Assembly (NCBI GenBank): GCA_903902325.1
Contig: CAIUUO010000114.1
Coordinates: forward strand, 1 to 43,356
DNA length: 43,356 nucleotides
Origin: an uncultured Bacteroidia bacterium
Lineage (GTDB): Bacteria; Bacteroidota; Bacteroidia; Bacteroidales; Prolixibacteraceae
Reading direction: 5' to 3'
Of the stretch, positions 1 to 9,383 are shown in pieces. The notes under the pieces were generated by a model. That model was given only the letters and a program-made list of their open reading frames with translations, had not been told where the DNA came from and did not search any database. How positions within the stretch are numbered: position 1 is the first letter of the stretch; every line of letters starts with the position of its first letter. The position numbers were made by a program, and so were the translations under genes.

Positions 1-872
1 CCTGTACCGATGGCGAAAATATATTTGCATTCTTTGGCTCCCGCGGATTGTATTGCCTCGACATGAAAGGCCAGGTCAAATGGGAGCGCAATTTTGGCCA
101 GATGGACATCGTAATGAGTTTTGGCGAAGGAAGTTCGCCTGCAATTTACAAGGACAAAATTTTCATTCCGTGGGACCATCAGGGAAAATCTTTCATCTAT
201 GCCCTGGACAAAAAAACAGGGAAGGATATATGGTCAACAGGAAGAGACGAAATCACCTCCTGGGCAACACCAGTCATCGTTGAAGTAAATGGGAAAGCGC
301 AGGTAATCACAAGTGCCACCAACAAGGTGAGGAGTTACGATGCAGAATCCGGGAAAGTGATCTGGGAATGTACAGGCATGACCAAAAATGTGATACCCTG
401 TCCAACTTATGCAGATGGGATCCTATATTTGGAAAGTGGTTTCAGGGGAAATGCAGTCAAGGCTGTTGATCTCGCAAAAGCTCAGGGCGATATTACCGGC
501 ACTCCGGCAATCCTCTGGGAATACAACCAGGATGCATCGTACACTCCAAGCCCGATGCTGATGGACGGCAAACTCTATTTCCTGAAAGGCAACAACGGTA
601 TCATGACCTGTCTGGATGCAAAAACGGGCAAAGTCATATACAGCAACCAGAAACTGGACGGTATATCAAATATTTTTTCATCACCTACCGGGAACGAGGA
701 CAAGATTTATATTGCCGCGACCAATACGGTGGATGTGGTAAAAGCCGGTGGTGAGTTTTCATTATTCTCCAAAAATACCTTGGATGATACTTTTCATGCA
801 TCACCTGTCATCGTCGGCAACGATCTATTTTTGAGGGGATTTAAGTATTTGTATTGCATTTCGGAGCATTGA
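1..872 (+). CDS. PQQ-like beta-propeller repeat protein (3' part only)
   Basis: The gene is cut by the left window edge; the frame is open from base 3, so the true start lies outside. The visible part has repeated beta-propeller blades of the PQQ/BamB type, with aromatic-glycine strands such as GLYCLDMKGQVKW, FIYALDKKTGKDIW, YDAESGKVIWE and MTCLDAKTGKVIY. Such proteins are usually periplasmic or secreted, and acts as scaffolds or as quinoprotein enzymes; no PQQ-binding catalytic residues can be assigned from this fragment. It ends 216 bp before the sigma factor gene and may belong to an upstream carbohydrate or dehydrogenase locus. The family call is firm; the function is open. Confidence 0.85.
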   Translation, partial: CTDGENIFAFFGSRGLYCLDMKGQVKWERNFGQMDIVMSFGEGSSPAIYKDKIFIPWDHQGKSFIYALDKKTGKDIWSTGRDEITSWATPVIVEVNGKAQVITSATNKVRSYDAESGKVIWECTGMTKNVIPCPTYADGILYLESGFRGNAVKAVDLAKAQGDITGTPAILWEYNQDASYTPSPMLMDGKLYFLKGNNGIMTCLDAKTGKVIYSNQKLDGISNIFSSPTGNEDKIYIAATNTVDVVKAGGEFSLFSKNTLDDTFHASPVIVGNDLFLRGFKYLYCISEH

Positions 873-1088
873 AAATTTTAAATCACTGGTGTGATTACCT
901 TCCTGGAATTCGGGATAATTACAACGGTTAAATCCGCCTCAACGTCGTGCTGAAACCAATTTGAAAATAACGGTCATTAATCCAATCCGGGCGTCCCTAC
1001 TACTTTCCGGAAAATACGTGAGAGGGGTATTTATCTTGGAGGATAATTGCTAATTTTATTTTTTTCCCCGGCTAAAGATTAGCACCAA
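873..1088. other. Intergenic stretch before the PUL regulator
   Basis: This 216-bp stretch separates the beta-propeller gene from the sigma factor gene. It holds a small perfect stem (AATCAC at 881-886 with GTGATT at 891-896) just after the stop codon, without a following T-run, so it is at best a weak terminator. A degraded -7-like element (TATCTTGG, 1032-1039) lies about 50 bp upstream of the sigma factor ATG. I see no small gene. Confidence 0.4.
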
Positions 1089-1637
1089 ATGACGATGACC
1101 GATTTCGACACCTATTTCCTGAAATACCATCCTATTCTTTTACTTTTTACGCGGAAGTTTATTGAGGACGAACAACAGGCACTTGATCTTGTGCAGGAAG
1201 TCTTCATAAAATTCTGGGAAAAAGGTGTTGTCAGTCAGAATGAAGGGCAGGTGAAGTCATTCCTTTTTACATCCGTTAAGAACAACTGTCTTAATTACCT
1301 GAAACATCAGAAAGTCGTCAGAAAATTTGAACAGCAATTTGCCCTCCGTCTGAAGGAACTGGAAGCATCGTATTACCTCTCGGGGGAGAAATCACTGATT
1401 GAACAGGAAGCCATGAAGAAGATTGAGGTTGCAATTGATTCACTGGGAGATATTTACAAAGAAGTGATCTTTTTAAGCAGGATTGAAGAGTTGAAAAACA
1501 GTGAAATAGCTGAGAAACTGCATATCCCGGTTCGCACGGTAGAAACCATGATCTTTAGGGCACTCTCCCTGCTGAAAGAAAAAATATCGTCAAAAACGAT
1601 TCTAATCCTGATAAATTTAAATCAACTGAAAAAATAA
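1089..1637 (+). CDS. ECF RNA polymerase sigma factor of the PUL
   Basis: This is a sigma-70 family extracytoplasmic-function factor of 182 residues, the usual length. Region 2 spans about residues 10-75 and includes the conserved stretch ALDLVQEVFIKFWEK. Region 4 spans about 120-170 and carries a helix-turn-helix (EIAEKLHIPVRTVETMIFRA). The next gene is a FecR anti-sigma factor, followed by a SusC protein with an STN domain. By analogy with FecI/FecR/FecA and Bacteroides PUL regulators, ligand binding at SusC should release this factor to transcribe the susCD operon. The 180-bp gap to fecR has no evident gene. Family confidence is high; its target promoter is inferred. Confidence 0.95.
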   Translation: MTMTDFDTYFLKYHPILLLFTRKFIEDEQQALDLVQEVFIKFWEKGVVSQNEGQVKSFLFTSVKNNCLNYLKHQKVVRKFEQQFALRLKELEASYYLSGEKSLIEQEAMKKIEVAIDSLGDIYKEVIFLSRIEELKNSEIAEKLHIPVRTVETMIFRALSLLKEKISSKTILILINLNQLKK

Positions 1638-1817
1638 TGTTTTGGTTGAAGTAATTTCGGTGGCGAAGTTGTATTATAGGCACCAAACAAAACAACGCAA
1701 CCATTTATCAAACGAACATGTTGCATCACAACATCCAGGAGAATGATATTAATTTCTGCAACATGGAGTTCCATGAGTACGTTCTGATATTCAATAATTT
1801 ACTAATCATATTTACGA

Positions 1818-2813
1818 GTGAAAGATCCGGAATTAACAGAAAACCTGGTTGCCAGATTCCTGAATGGTGAATGCAGCGAAAGTGAATTGAATGAATTACT
1901 TGCTTGGGCAATGCAAAGCAATCAGCATCAAAAGGATCTCCTGGACATTAAGGATATTTGGGATGCATCACTGCCGGACAAACAGAATACGCAAAATCAA
2001 CTTCTTTATTTTTACAAATCCCGTTACGAAAAAAGCACAAGGGCCTATCTCCTGTTTCTAAGAAGTGTGGCCTCCATTGCTGCCCTGTTGCTGATCGGGT
2101 TATTAATCCGGTTGACCATTTATTCAAACGATCCTGTTAATCCGGCTAACTTACAGGTTTTCACTGTTCCCCTTGGATCACGCTCCAACGTATTATTGTC
2201 TGACGGGACTGAAGTCAATTTAAATTCCGGAAGTAAACTATCCTATTCCAACAATTTCTCCAAGGAAAACCGTATCGTGTCACTGACCGGAGAGGCCTTT
2301 TTCCATGTTAAGTCTGACTCGGAACATCCGTTTACTGTACAAACAAATGATTTTGATATCCGGGTAAACGGCACCCAGTTCAACGTATGTTCATACAGGG
2401 AAGATATTTTTTCGACGGCCACACTTTCAGAAGGGAAGATCAACCTTAAATTAAATCATTCAGACCGTACCCAGGATGTAAAACCAGGGGAGAAATTTAT
2501 CCTGGACAGAAAATCAAAAAATTTTACATTGAATACAGCAGACGTCAGGCAGGAGACAGCATGGAAAGATGGTGAATTTATATTTAAAAACATCTCTTTC
2601 CCCGATTTGATCAAACGGTTGGAGCGCTGGTACGATGTAAAACTGGTAGTCGATGATCCCAGGCTGATCAAGTACAACTACTCTGGAAGGTTTAAAAATC
2701 AGGAGACGATTTGGCAGGTACTTGACGCCTTAAAACTAACCTCTCCCATCGATTACAAAAAAACTACATTCAGGGAATTTCAGTTAAGCTATAAAGTCAA
2801 ATTAATCAACTAA
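1818..2813 (+). CDS. FecR-type anti-sigma factor
   Basis: A 331-residue inner-membrane regulator. Residues 1-80 are the cytoplasmic sigma-binding part, a single membrane helix lies at about 83-102, and a periplasmic FecR domain follows from about 115 (PLGSRSNVLLSDGTEVNL is typical). A DUF4974-like C-terminal domain (about 250-325, with SFPDLIKRLERWYDV) probably meets the STN domain of the adjacent SusC. The start is GTG at 1818; I see no ATG in frame that would keep the N-terminal domain, so GTG is preferred. It lies between the sigma factor and susC, the standard order for a trans-envelope signalling PUL. Confidence 0.93.
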   Translation: MKDPELTENLVARFLNGECSESELNELLAWAMQSNQHQKDLLDIKDIWDASLPDKQNTQNQLLYFYKSRYEKSTRAYLLFLRSVASIAALLLIGLLIRLTIYSNDPVNPANLQVFTVPLGSRSNVLLSDGTEVNLNSGSKLSYSNNFSKENRIVSLTGEAFFHVKSDSEHPFTVQTNDFDIRVNGTQFNVCSYREDIFSTATLSEGKINLKLNHSDRTQDVKPGEKFILDRKSKNFTLNTADVRQETAWKDGEFIFKNISFPDLIKRLERWYDVKLVVDDPRLIKYNYSGRFKNQETIWQVLDALKLTSPIDYKKTTFREFQLSYKVKLIN

Positions 2814-2934
2814 AAATAACGCCTATGCAGCATTTTCATGGTTAGTACAAAAAACGAAGACGAATTGTCGCCACAACAATCCGCCTTCACAATCAATCAA
2901 AAAAATTAATTAATTGTCTTAACACAACAAAATT

Positions 2935-5900
2935 ATGGAAAAAAAACGGATTCACCCACAGGGTAAGTCTCAGAGGGATTACTTACTTATTCTTCGAACT
3001 ATGAAACTAATCACATTGTTGCTTTTTGTTTCAATTCTGCAGCTTTCAGCGGCTACCTATTCGCAGACCACAAAATTGAAACTTTCAGAACAAAACCAAA
3101 CATTGGGCGAAGTTTTAAACAGCATAGAAAAACAGTCCCAGTTCTCGTTTTTCTATAACGCCAACCAAATCGACCTCAACCGTAAAATTACAATCGAAGC
3201 AGACAATCTGCTGATTGATCAGGTTCTGGAGCAAGTCCTTGCAGGAACCGGTTTGACTTATACGGTCAACAACAAACTGATTGTCATTCATAGACTGAAT
3301 GAGACAACAGGACCTGTGATGGCACAGCAACCTGCCAGAAAACAAATATCAGGAAAAATTACTGACGCAGCAGGAATAAGCCTTCCTGGTGTTTCGGTAA
3401 TTGTGAAGGGAACCACCATTGGTGTTATTACCGATAGCAATGGGAAGTACTCTCTTCAAAATGTTCCTGAAAACGCAAATCTGCAATTTTCTTTTGTAGG
3501 AATGAAAACTGTGGAAATTCAGAGTGTCGGGAAAACGACCATCAATGTCACGCTTGAGGATGAAACGGTAGGGATTGAAGAAGTTGTTGCCGTTGGTTAT
3601 GGGGTCCAAAAGAAGGTAAATGTGGTAGGGTCGATTGCACAGATTTCAAACGCCCAGATTGAAAACAGGCCAATCCCTAACCTTTCGAATGGTTTGGCAG
3701 GAACGCTGCCGGGCGTCACTGTAACACAAAGCACAGGCAAACCCGGTGCAAGTGGCACAACAATCAGTGTCCGCGGCGTTGGTTCCTTCGGGGCAACCCC
3801 GGATGCATTGGTTCTGGTTGATGGGATTCCGGGAACAATGAACGATTTAAATACACAGGATGTTGAGTCAATTTCCGTATTGAAAGACGCTTCAACAGCT
3901 GCTATCTATGGTGCACGCGCTGCCAATGGCGTTATTCTTATCACAACGAAAAAAGGGAAAGCTGGAAAAACCCGAGTAAGTTACTCTGGTTACGTTGGCT
4001 GGCAGTCGCCAACAGAATTTCCATCCAGGGTCGACTCCTGGGAATATGCTCAACTGATGAATGTTGCCAATCCAAATACCTATACTGATGCCCAGATTGC
4101 CGCGTATAAAGCTGGCAACGATCTTGAGAATTACCCCAACACAGATTTTTTAAAGGCTGTCTTTTCCAGAAATGGGATCCAAACTGCCCATGATATAAGT
4201 TTGATCGGGGGTACCGAAAAATCAAAATATTTTGTCTCTTTTGGTTACTTGAACCAACAAGGTTTGGTAGAGAAAAATTATTACGAAAGATACAACGCCC
4301 GCGTAAATCTCACGACCCAACTTTTTAACAACTTAACATTATCCGCCTCTCTTTCAGGCTCATCAGAGAATCGCAATGAGCCACAAGCAAACGCCGGTGT
4401 GGATATTGGCGCTTTGGAGGGAATTGTAATCTATTCCGTACGTCTTCCAGGGATCTATGTTGGAAAGTATGCAAATGGAACCTATGGATTGGGCGCCCAA
4501 ATTGTAGGAACACCCATTGCGTGGTTGGAGAGCGCTTCCTATGTGCAAACACCTACTTACAAATTTAACAACAATTTCAAATTGGATTGGAAAGTTTTGC
4601 AAGGTTTAACTTTAACTGCAATAGCTGGCTACAACTTCCAAATTGATAATTCTTCATCGTATCGTGCTTCGCAGGTATTAAACCCGACCGTAGCTGTCAC
4701 TTCTTCCTTTCTGAATCAGTCACGCAATCAAAGCCAATACAAAACTATACAGGGATTGGCGGACTATTCTAAAACGGTCGGCAATCATAATTTAAGCCTT
4801 TTACTGGGTTACTCATATGAATCACAGGACATAAGCTATTTCAGTGGATACAGGGAAAGCTTTCCCAGCAATGACTATACTGCCATGTCGATGGGTGGTA
4901 CAACCAATCAGGTTTCAAACGGATATACTGCCGGCTGGGCCCTTCAATCCTATTTTGGACGTTTCAAATATGATTTTCGACAAAAATATCTGTTTGAGGC
5001 AACTGTTCGTTATGATGGCTCCTCCCGTTTCCCTTCGGGTCAGAAATTTGGAACCTTTCCATCCCTTGCGGGAGGTTGGCGTGTTTCTGAAGAACCGTTC
5101 TTCCGCCCTTTGAAAAATGTTATATCCAGTATGAAACTTAAAACTTCATGGGGAATTTTGGGTAACCAAAATATTTCAAACTACCCCTATCAGACCACGT
5201 TAACCTCCGGCCTGAACTATCCGATAGGTGGGGCATTGGCCAATGGGGCAGGTATTACAGTTTTAAATGATCCAAATATTCATTGGGAATCAACAAAGAC
5301 TGTGGATGGCGGTCTCGAACTAAGTTTCTTCAAAGGGGCAATCAATATGGATGTCTCCTATTTCCTTAAAAATACTTATGACATTTTATACCAACCGTCC
5401 TCCAGCGTTTCTAATATATTGGGTATGAGTGTGTCACAGACGAACATGGGCAAACTAAGAAATTCAGGAATAGAACTGCAGCTATCGCACCAAAAGACGA
5501 TTAGAAAATTTAATTACATGGTTACCGGCATATTTACATTGATAAATAACGAAGTTACCTCTCTTGGCATTGGCGGTGTCCAGCAGCTGAGCGGAATGGT
5601 TGGAAACGGCAGCAACCTGTTTGTCGGATATCCGATGCAGATGTATTATGGTTACGTTACAGATGGCGTTTTCCTGAATACCAGTGAAGTTGCCTCCTGG
5701 CCTAACCAGACAAAAGTAAATCCAAGCTCACAGGCTGGAGATTTTCGTTACAAAGACCTGAACGGTGATGGGAAAGTCGATCAAGCTGACCAGAAATATT
5801 TAGGCAGCAGCATTCCGAAATATAACTATTCTCTAAATCTTGAGGTAGGATATTCAGGAATTGACATCAAAGCCTTTCTCCAGGGTGTTGCCGAAGTAAG

Positions 5901-6300
5901 CGGAACTTTGACAGGTTATGCAGGAATTGCATTTAATAATTTGGGGACTATTCAACGGTGGCAGGCCGATGGGCACTTTGACCCGGCCAACCCGGTACGT
6001 TATCCCGCCTATCCGCGCCTGCAGGCCTTTTCAAACACAACTCCTCCTAACTATGTTCAATCAGACTATTGGGTTTTGAATGCAGCATATACCCGTTTGA
6101 AGAATTTGCAGGTTGGCTATACATTGCCGAAAAGTATCCTGAAAGAAAGTGGAATTGAAAAAGTCCGCATCTATTTTAGCGGTGACAACTTGTTCACCTA
6201 CAAAAAGTACCGCCAGGGATGGGACCCTGAAATCAGGACCGATGGAAGCTATTATCCAATTCTGGCAACCTATTCTTTTGGAGTTAATCTTAACTTCTAA
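2935..6300 (+). CDS. SusC/RagA-family TonB-dependent outer-membrane transporter with STN domain
   Basis: This 1121-residue protein imports oligosaccharide through the outer membrane with SusD. After a long N-terminal leader and a hydrophobic signal segment (about residues 23-45) come an STN domain (about 48-120), a carboxypeptidase-regulatory-like beta-sandwich (about 135-212), the TonB plug (about 215-345, with VLVDGIPG and AAIYGARAANGVILITTKKG) and a 22-strand-type barrel to the C-terminus. The STN domain marks it as a signalling transporter and fits the ECF/FecR genes directly upstream. Start choice: ATG 2935 gives the charged leader common in Bacteroidota SusC proteins; ATG 3001 is an alternative that would begin just before the signal helix. 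Confidence 0.96.
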   Translation: MEKKRIHPQGKSQRDYLLILRTMKLITLLLFVSILQLSAATYSQTTKLKLSEQNQTLGEVLNSIEKQSQFSFFYNANQIDLNRKITIEADNLLIDQVLEQVLAGTGLTYTVNNKLIVIHRLNETTGPVMAQQPARKQISGKITDAAGISLPGVSVIVKGTTIGVITDSNGKYSLQNVPENANLQFSFVGMKTVEIQSVGKTTINVTLEDETVGIEEVVAVGYGVQKKVNVVGSIAQISNAQIENRPIPNLSNGLAGTLPGVTVTQSTGKPGASGTTISVRGVGSFGATPDALVLVDGIPGTMNDLNTQDVESISVLKDASTAAIYGARAANGVILITTKKGKAGKTRVSYSGYVGWQSPTEFPSRVDSWEYAQLMNVANPNTYTDAQIAAYKAGNDLENYPNTDFLKAVFSRNGIQTAHDISLIGGTEKSKYFVSFGYLNQQGLVEKNYYERYNARVNLTTQLFNNLTLSASLSGSSENRNEPQANAGVDIGALEGIVIYSVRLPGIYVGKYANGTYGLGAQIVGTPIAWLESASYVQTPTYKFNNNFKLDWKVLQGLTLTAIAGYNFQIDNSSSYRASQVLNPTVAVTSSFLNQSRNQSQYKTIQGLADYSKTVGNHNLSLLLGYSYESQDISYFSGYRESFPSNDYTAMSMGGTTNQVSNGYTAGWALQSYFGRFKYDFRQKYLFEATVRYDGSSRFPSGQKFGTFPSLAGGWRVSEEPFFRPLKNVISSMKLKTSWGILGNQNISNYPYQTTLTSGLNYPIGGALANGAGITVLNDPNIHWESTKTVDGGLELSFFKGAINMDVSYFLKNTYDILYQPSSSVSNILGMSVSQTNMGKLRNSGIELQLSHQKTIRKFNYMVTGIFTLINNEVTSLGIGGVQQLSGMVGNGSNLFVGYPMQMYYGYVTDGVFLNTSEVASWPNQTKVNPSSQAGDFRYKDLNGDGKVDQADQKYLGSSIPKYNYSLNLEVGYSGIDIKAFLQGVAEVSGTLTGYAGIAFNNLGTIQRWQADGHFDPANPVRYPAYPRLQAFSNTTPPNYVQSDYWVLNAAYTRLKNLQVGYTLPKSILKESGIEKVRIYFSGDNLFTYKKYRQGWDPEIRTDGSYYPILATYSFGVNLNF

Positions 6301-6396
6301 TTCCGTGATATATAAACCGTCATGACATAAAAAACACTTATCTATGAACATGATTGATGATAGTTTATTAGTTCTAATCATTTCTAATTATTTCGT

Positions 6397-8061
6397 ATGA
6401 AAACACTTTACAATAAAATATACTTATTTGCAATGGCTTGTCTTGCGGTCGCATTCCTGTCTGGCTCTTGTACCAAAGAATTAAATCCTTCTCCGACAAA
6501 TGCCTATGACAATGCTACTTTTTGGACCAACCAAACGAATGCAATGATAGCGCTTACCGGTGTATACCGTGGTACAATTCCTACCGCTCAAGCCAACGAC
6601 ATGAACGATTTTTGGTCCTATTCCGGTATATCCATGATGGATCTGGCCACCGACAACGAATACGACAGGAGGGGGAACAACACAGGAAGTTCGGCTATCC
6701 TGGATTTAACGAATGGGACACTCCTACCAACGAATACAGTTGTTGCCGCTCTTTGGAAAGGATCCTATGTCAGAATTAACCTGGCCAATAATTTTCTGGA
6801 ACAAATTGACGCAGTACCGGATACTACCCAAAAATCCAGAATGAAAGCAGAAGCACGTTTTATAAGGGCTGCAACCTACTTTTATTTGTCACAGCATTAT
6901 GGTGCCGTGCCTTTGGTCACTAAGGTTCTTACCGCTGAAGAGGCCAATGTGGTAACCAAAGAAACCCAGGCCAATGTGGAAGCATTTGTTGCGACCGAAT
7001 TGACCGCTGCTGCAAATTCCTTGCCCCGGACCAAAGATATCAAGTCAACGGAACTTGGCCGTGCTTCAAAACAGGCAGCATTGGCCTTTTTGGGAAGATT
7101 ACAATTGGCGCAAAAGAAATATACCGAAGCAATCAAGACCTATCAACAAATCATTGATCTTGGCGACAATGTGATAGCCGCGGACTACAAAACGCTTTTT
7201 AATCCGGTTAACATTAACAGCTCAGAGAATATTTTTACAATCAATTACATCGGAGGCCAATTCGCTAATTTTCTGCCGCAACATGCCTATCCTGCCATTG
7301 CCGGAGGCTGGCATTTTATCTGTCCGTTGGAATCTTTGGCCTCTTCGTACGACTTTACCGATGGCACTCAATTCTCTTACACCAGTCCCTTATGGAACCC
7401 TGTCAACATGGCCCAAAACCGCGATCCTCGTTTTGCCGCGACATTTATTTGGCCAAATTCTACTTTTGCGGGTAAAACTTATGTTTGTTCCCCGGATAGC
7501 GCTAAATCGGTGGACCAGCTGACCAATGGTGCCAAACAGGCAACGCGGACGGGTTATGGCATACGTAAGTTTTTTGATGAAACATTTACCGGTTCCTTGC
7601 TTACAGGTTATGGCGGAGGATATCCGGTAATTCGCTACGCAGAGGTACTGTTAAGCTTCCTCGAAGCAAATCTCGAGGCAGGGCAACCCATCACCCAGGA
7701 TCTGCTAAATAAAACGATTAACAAAGTTCGGGGCCGTGCTTCAGTGAATATGCCACCAATTACAGTGACTGATCCCACTCTACTGCGCCCGATCCTGAGA
7801 AAGGAACGCCGTATCGAGTTGGCTTTTGAGGGAATCCGCTGGTGGGATATCAAACGCTGGGATATCGGAGGACAAGCATTGGTTGGCGATTTTTATGGCG
7901 CTTCATTCCCGGGAACCAAAACAACATTAAACAAACCGGCAAGCGTTGGAGTTGATGCTTATTCAAGGTGGTATGTCTGTAAGAAGGCTTTCCGGCCTGC
8001 TTCCGACTACTTCTGGCCGATTCCCCAAACGGAACAAAACATCAATCCCAATTTAAGGTAG
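6397..8061 (+). CDS. SusD/RagB-family surface glycan-binding lipoprotein
   Basis: A 554-residue lipoprotein that forms the lid of the SusC transporter and binds glycan at the cell surface. The signal peptide ends in a lipobox with Cys25 (FLSGSC), followed by acidic and polar residues. TPR-like helices (AEARFIRAATYFYLSQHYGAVP) and the conserved C-terminal block (RPILRKERRIELAFEGIRWWDIKRW) are diagnostic. It starts 96 bp after susC, and the pair is surely co-transcribed. A strong hairpin follows the stop codon (8071-8106). The ligand cannot be read from the sequence. Confidence 0.96.
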   Translation: MKTLYNKIYLFAMACLAVAFLSGSCTKELNPSPTNAYDNATFWTNQTNAMIALTGVYRGTIPTAQANDMNDFWSYSGISMMDLATDNEYDRRGNNTGSSAILDLTNGTLLPTNTVVAALWKGSYVRINLANNFLEQIDAVPDTTQKSRMKAEARFIRAATYFYLSQHYGAVPLVTKVLTAEEANVVTKETQANVEAFVATELTAAANSLPRTKDIKSTELGRASKQAALAFLGRLQLAQKKYTEAIKTYQQIIDLGDNVIAADYKTLFNPVNINSSENIFTINYIGGQFANFLPQHAYPAIAGGWHFICPLESLASSYDFTDGTQFSYTSPLWNPVNMAQNRDPRFAATFIWPNSTFAGKTYVCSPDSAKSVDQLTNGAKQATRTGYGIRKFFDETFTGSLLTGYGGGYPVIRYAEVLLSFLEANLEAGQPITQDLLNKTINKVRGRASVNMPPITVTDPTLLRPILRKERRIELAFEGIRWWDIKRWDIGGQALVGDFYGASFPGTKTTLNKPASVGVDAYSRWYVCKKAFRPASDYFWPIPQTEQNINPNLR

Positions 8062-8070
8062 TATTGAAAA

Positions 8071-8106
8071 TGGACCAGACAATTGGAATTCTATTTGTCT
8101 GGTCCA
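8071..8106 (+). terminator. Intercistronic hairpin after susD
   Basis: A perfect 12-bp stem (TGGACCAGACAA at 8071-8082 and its complement at 8095-8106) with a 12-nt loop lies 9 bp after the susD stop. The following bases (AATTTTG) form only a weak T-run, so it may act as a partial terminator or as an mRNA processing and stability element that keeps susCD expression above that of the downstream enzymes. Confidence 0.65.
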
Positions 8107-8174
8107 AATTTTGTAATGCATTGTCCATTTATAAATAAATCACTCCCATGTCTCCGGGAAATTAAAATCACATC

Positions 8175-9356
8175 ATGAGATTATCCGCATTCGCAATATT
8201 GCTTTTTTTGGCTTTAAATGTAGCAGGACAGAAAGAAAGGTTACTTGCCCCATCACCGCCCATGGGCTGGAACAGTTGGAACTGGTTTGGCAAAAAAGAG
8301 ATCAACGAACAAAACATGAAGGAATGCATCGATGCGTTGGTTGACCAGGGCCTGGCCGCAGCCGGATACAACTATTTTGTGATCGACGGTGGCTGGAGGG
8401 ATACCAAACTCGGTCCAAACGGAGAGTTGTTGTCTCACCCTGTGAAGTTTCCACATGGGATGAAAGCGCTTGCTGATTACGCACATTCCAAAGGTTTGAA
8501 ATTTGGATTGCATACAGTCCCCGGAACCCACGACTGCGGGGGTGATCCGGTGGGAGGTTTCGGGCACGAAGAGATTCAGATCAAGCAATTTATCGACTGG
8601 GGCCTCGATTTTATCAAATTGGACAAATGCAGATATGCCGACGGATGGAACGAAACATTGCTGAAAGAAACCTACACAAAATGGCGTCAATTACTGGATG
8701 CAAGCGGAAGAGATATCGTTTTAAGTATCAGTGCCTACAAATGGCGTGACTGGAATCCGGAAATCGGACAAATGGCAAGGACAACAGGCGATATCAGGGC
8801 AAGGGTTTCGAAGAGTGCCGTTTTTGATGATCTGCCTTTGAGCGTTATGGAAATTTCGGACGAAAACAACAAACTGGCGGCCCATGGAGGAAACGGTTTC
8901 TGGAATGATCCTGATATGCTGGTCACCGGAGAGCAGGGACTGACCATTGAGGAGCAAAAAACCCATTTTGCCCTATGGTGTATCATGTCCTCTCCCCTGA
9001 TGCTCGGTAATGATCCCCGGAATATGACGAGCGGGGAAAAGGCTATCCTGCTCAACAAGGAGGCTATTGCAGTCAACCAGGATCCAACAGAACAAGGGAG
9101 CAGGTTGAAAAGTACAGACAAAGTTGAAGTATGGCTGAAACATTTGAAAGACGGCAAGTTGGCTCTCCTTTTCCTTAACAGAAATCAGAATGCCAGAAAT
9201 AAACTGACTTTCCATTTGAGTGAGTTGGGAATTGAGAAGGATGCAGACCTGAAAGAGATATTTTCACAAAAGAAGATCAAAAATCAAAAAGGAAGGATAA
9301 CCTTTGACCTTGCGCCACATTCCTGCAAATTCATGCTGGTTACCATCAAACATTAA
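8175..9356 (+). CDS. GH27 alpha-galactosidase (first copy)
   Basis: This 393-residue secreted enzyme should hydrolyse terminal alpha-galactosides with retention. A signal peptide covers about residues 1-19 (cleavage after VAG). The GH27 barrel begins with PPMGWNSWNWFG; the nucleophile is Asp150 in FIKLDKC and the acid/base is Asp206 in RTTGDI, both at their family positions. A short beta-sandwich closes the C-terminus. The nucleophile loop reads KLDKC where the second copy in this locus reads KYDWC, suggesting different subsites. Alpha-N-acetylgalactosaminidase or beta-L-arabinopyranosidase activity, also known in GH27, cannot be excluded. It is the first enzyme gene after susCD. Confidence 0.93.
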   Translation: MRLSAFAILLFLALNVAGQKERLLAPSPPMGWNSWNWFGKKEINEQNMKECIDALVDQGLAAAGYNYFVIDGGWRDTKLGPNGELLSHPVKFPHGMKALADYAHSKGLKFGLHTVPGTHDCGGDPVGGFGHEEIQIKQFIDWGLDFIKLDKCRYADGWNETLLKETYTKWRQLLDASGRDIVLSISAYKWRDWNPEIGQMARTTGDIRARVSKSAVFDDLPLSVMEISDENNKLAAHGGNGFWNDPDMLVTGEQGLTIEEQKTHFALWCIMSSPLMLGNDPRNMTSGEKAILLNKEAIAVNQDPTEQGSRLKSTDKVEVWLKHLKDGKLALLFLNRNQNARNKLTFHLSELGIEKDADLKEIFSQKKIKNQKGRITFDLAPHSCKFMLVTIKH

Positions 9357-9383
9357 CGTGATATTTTTATAATCCACAACTGT

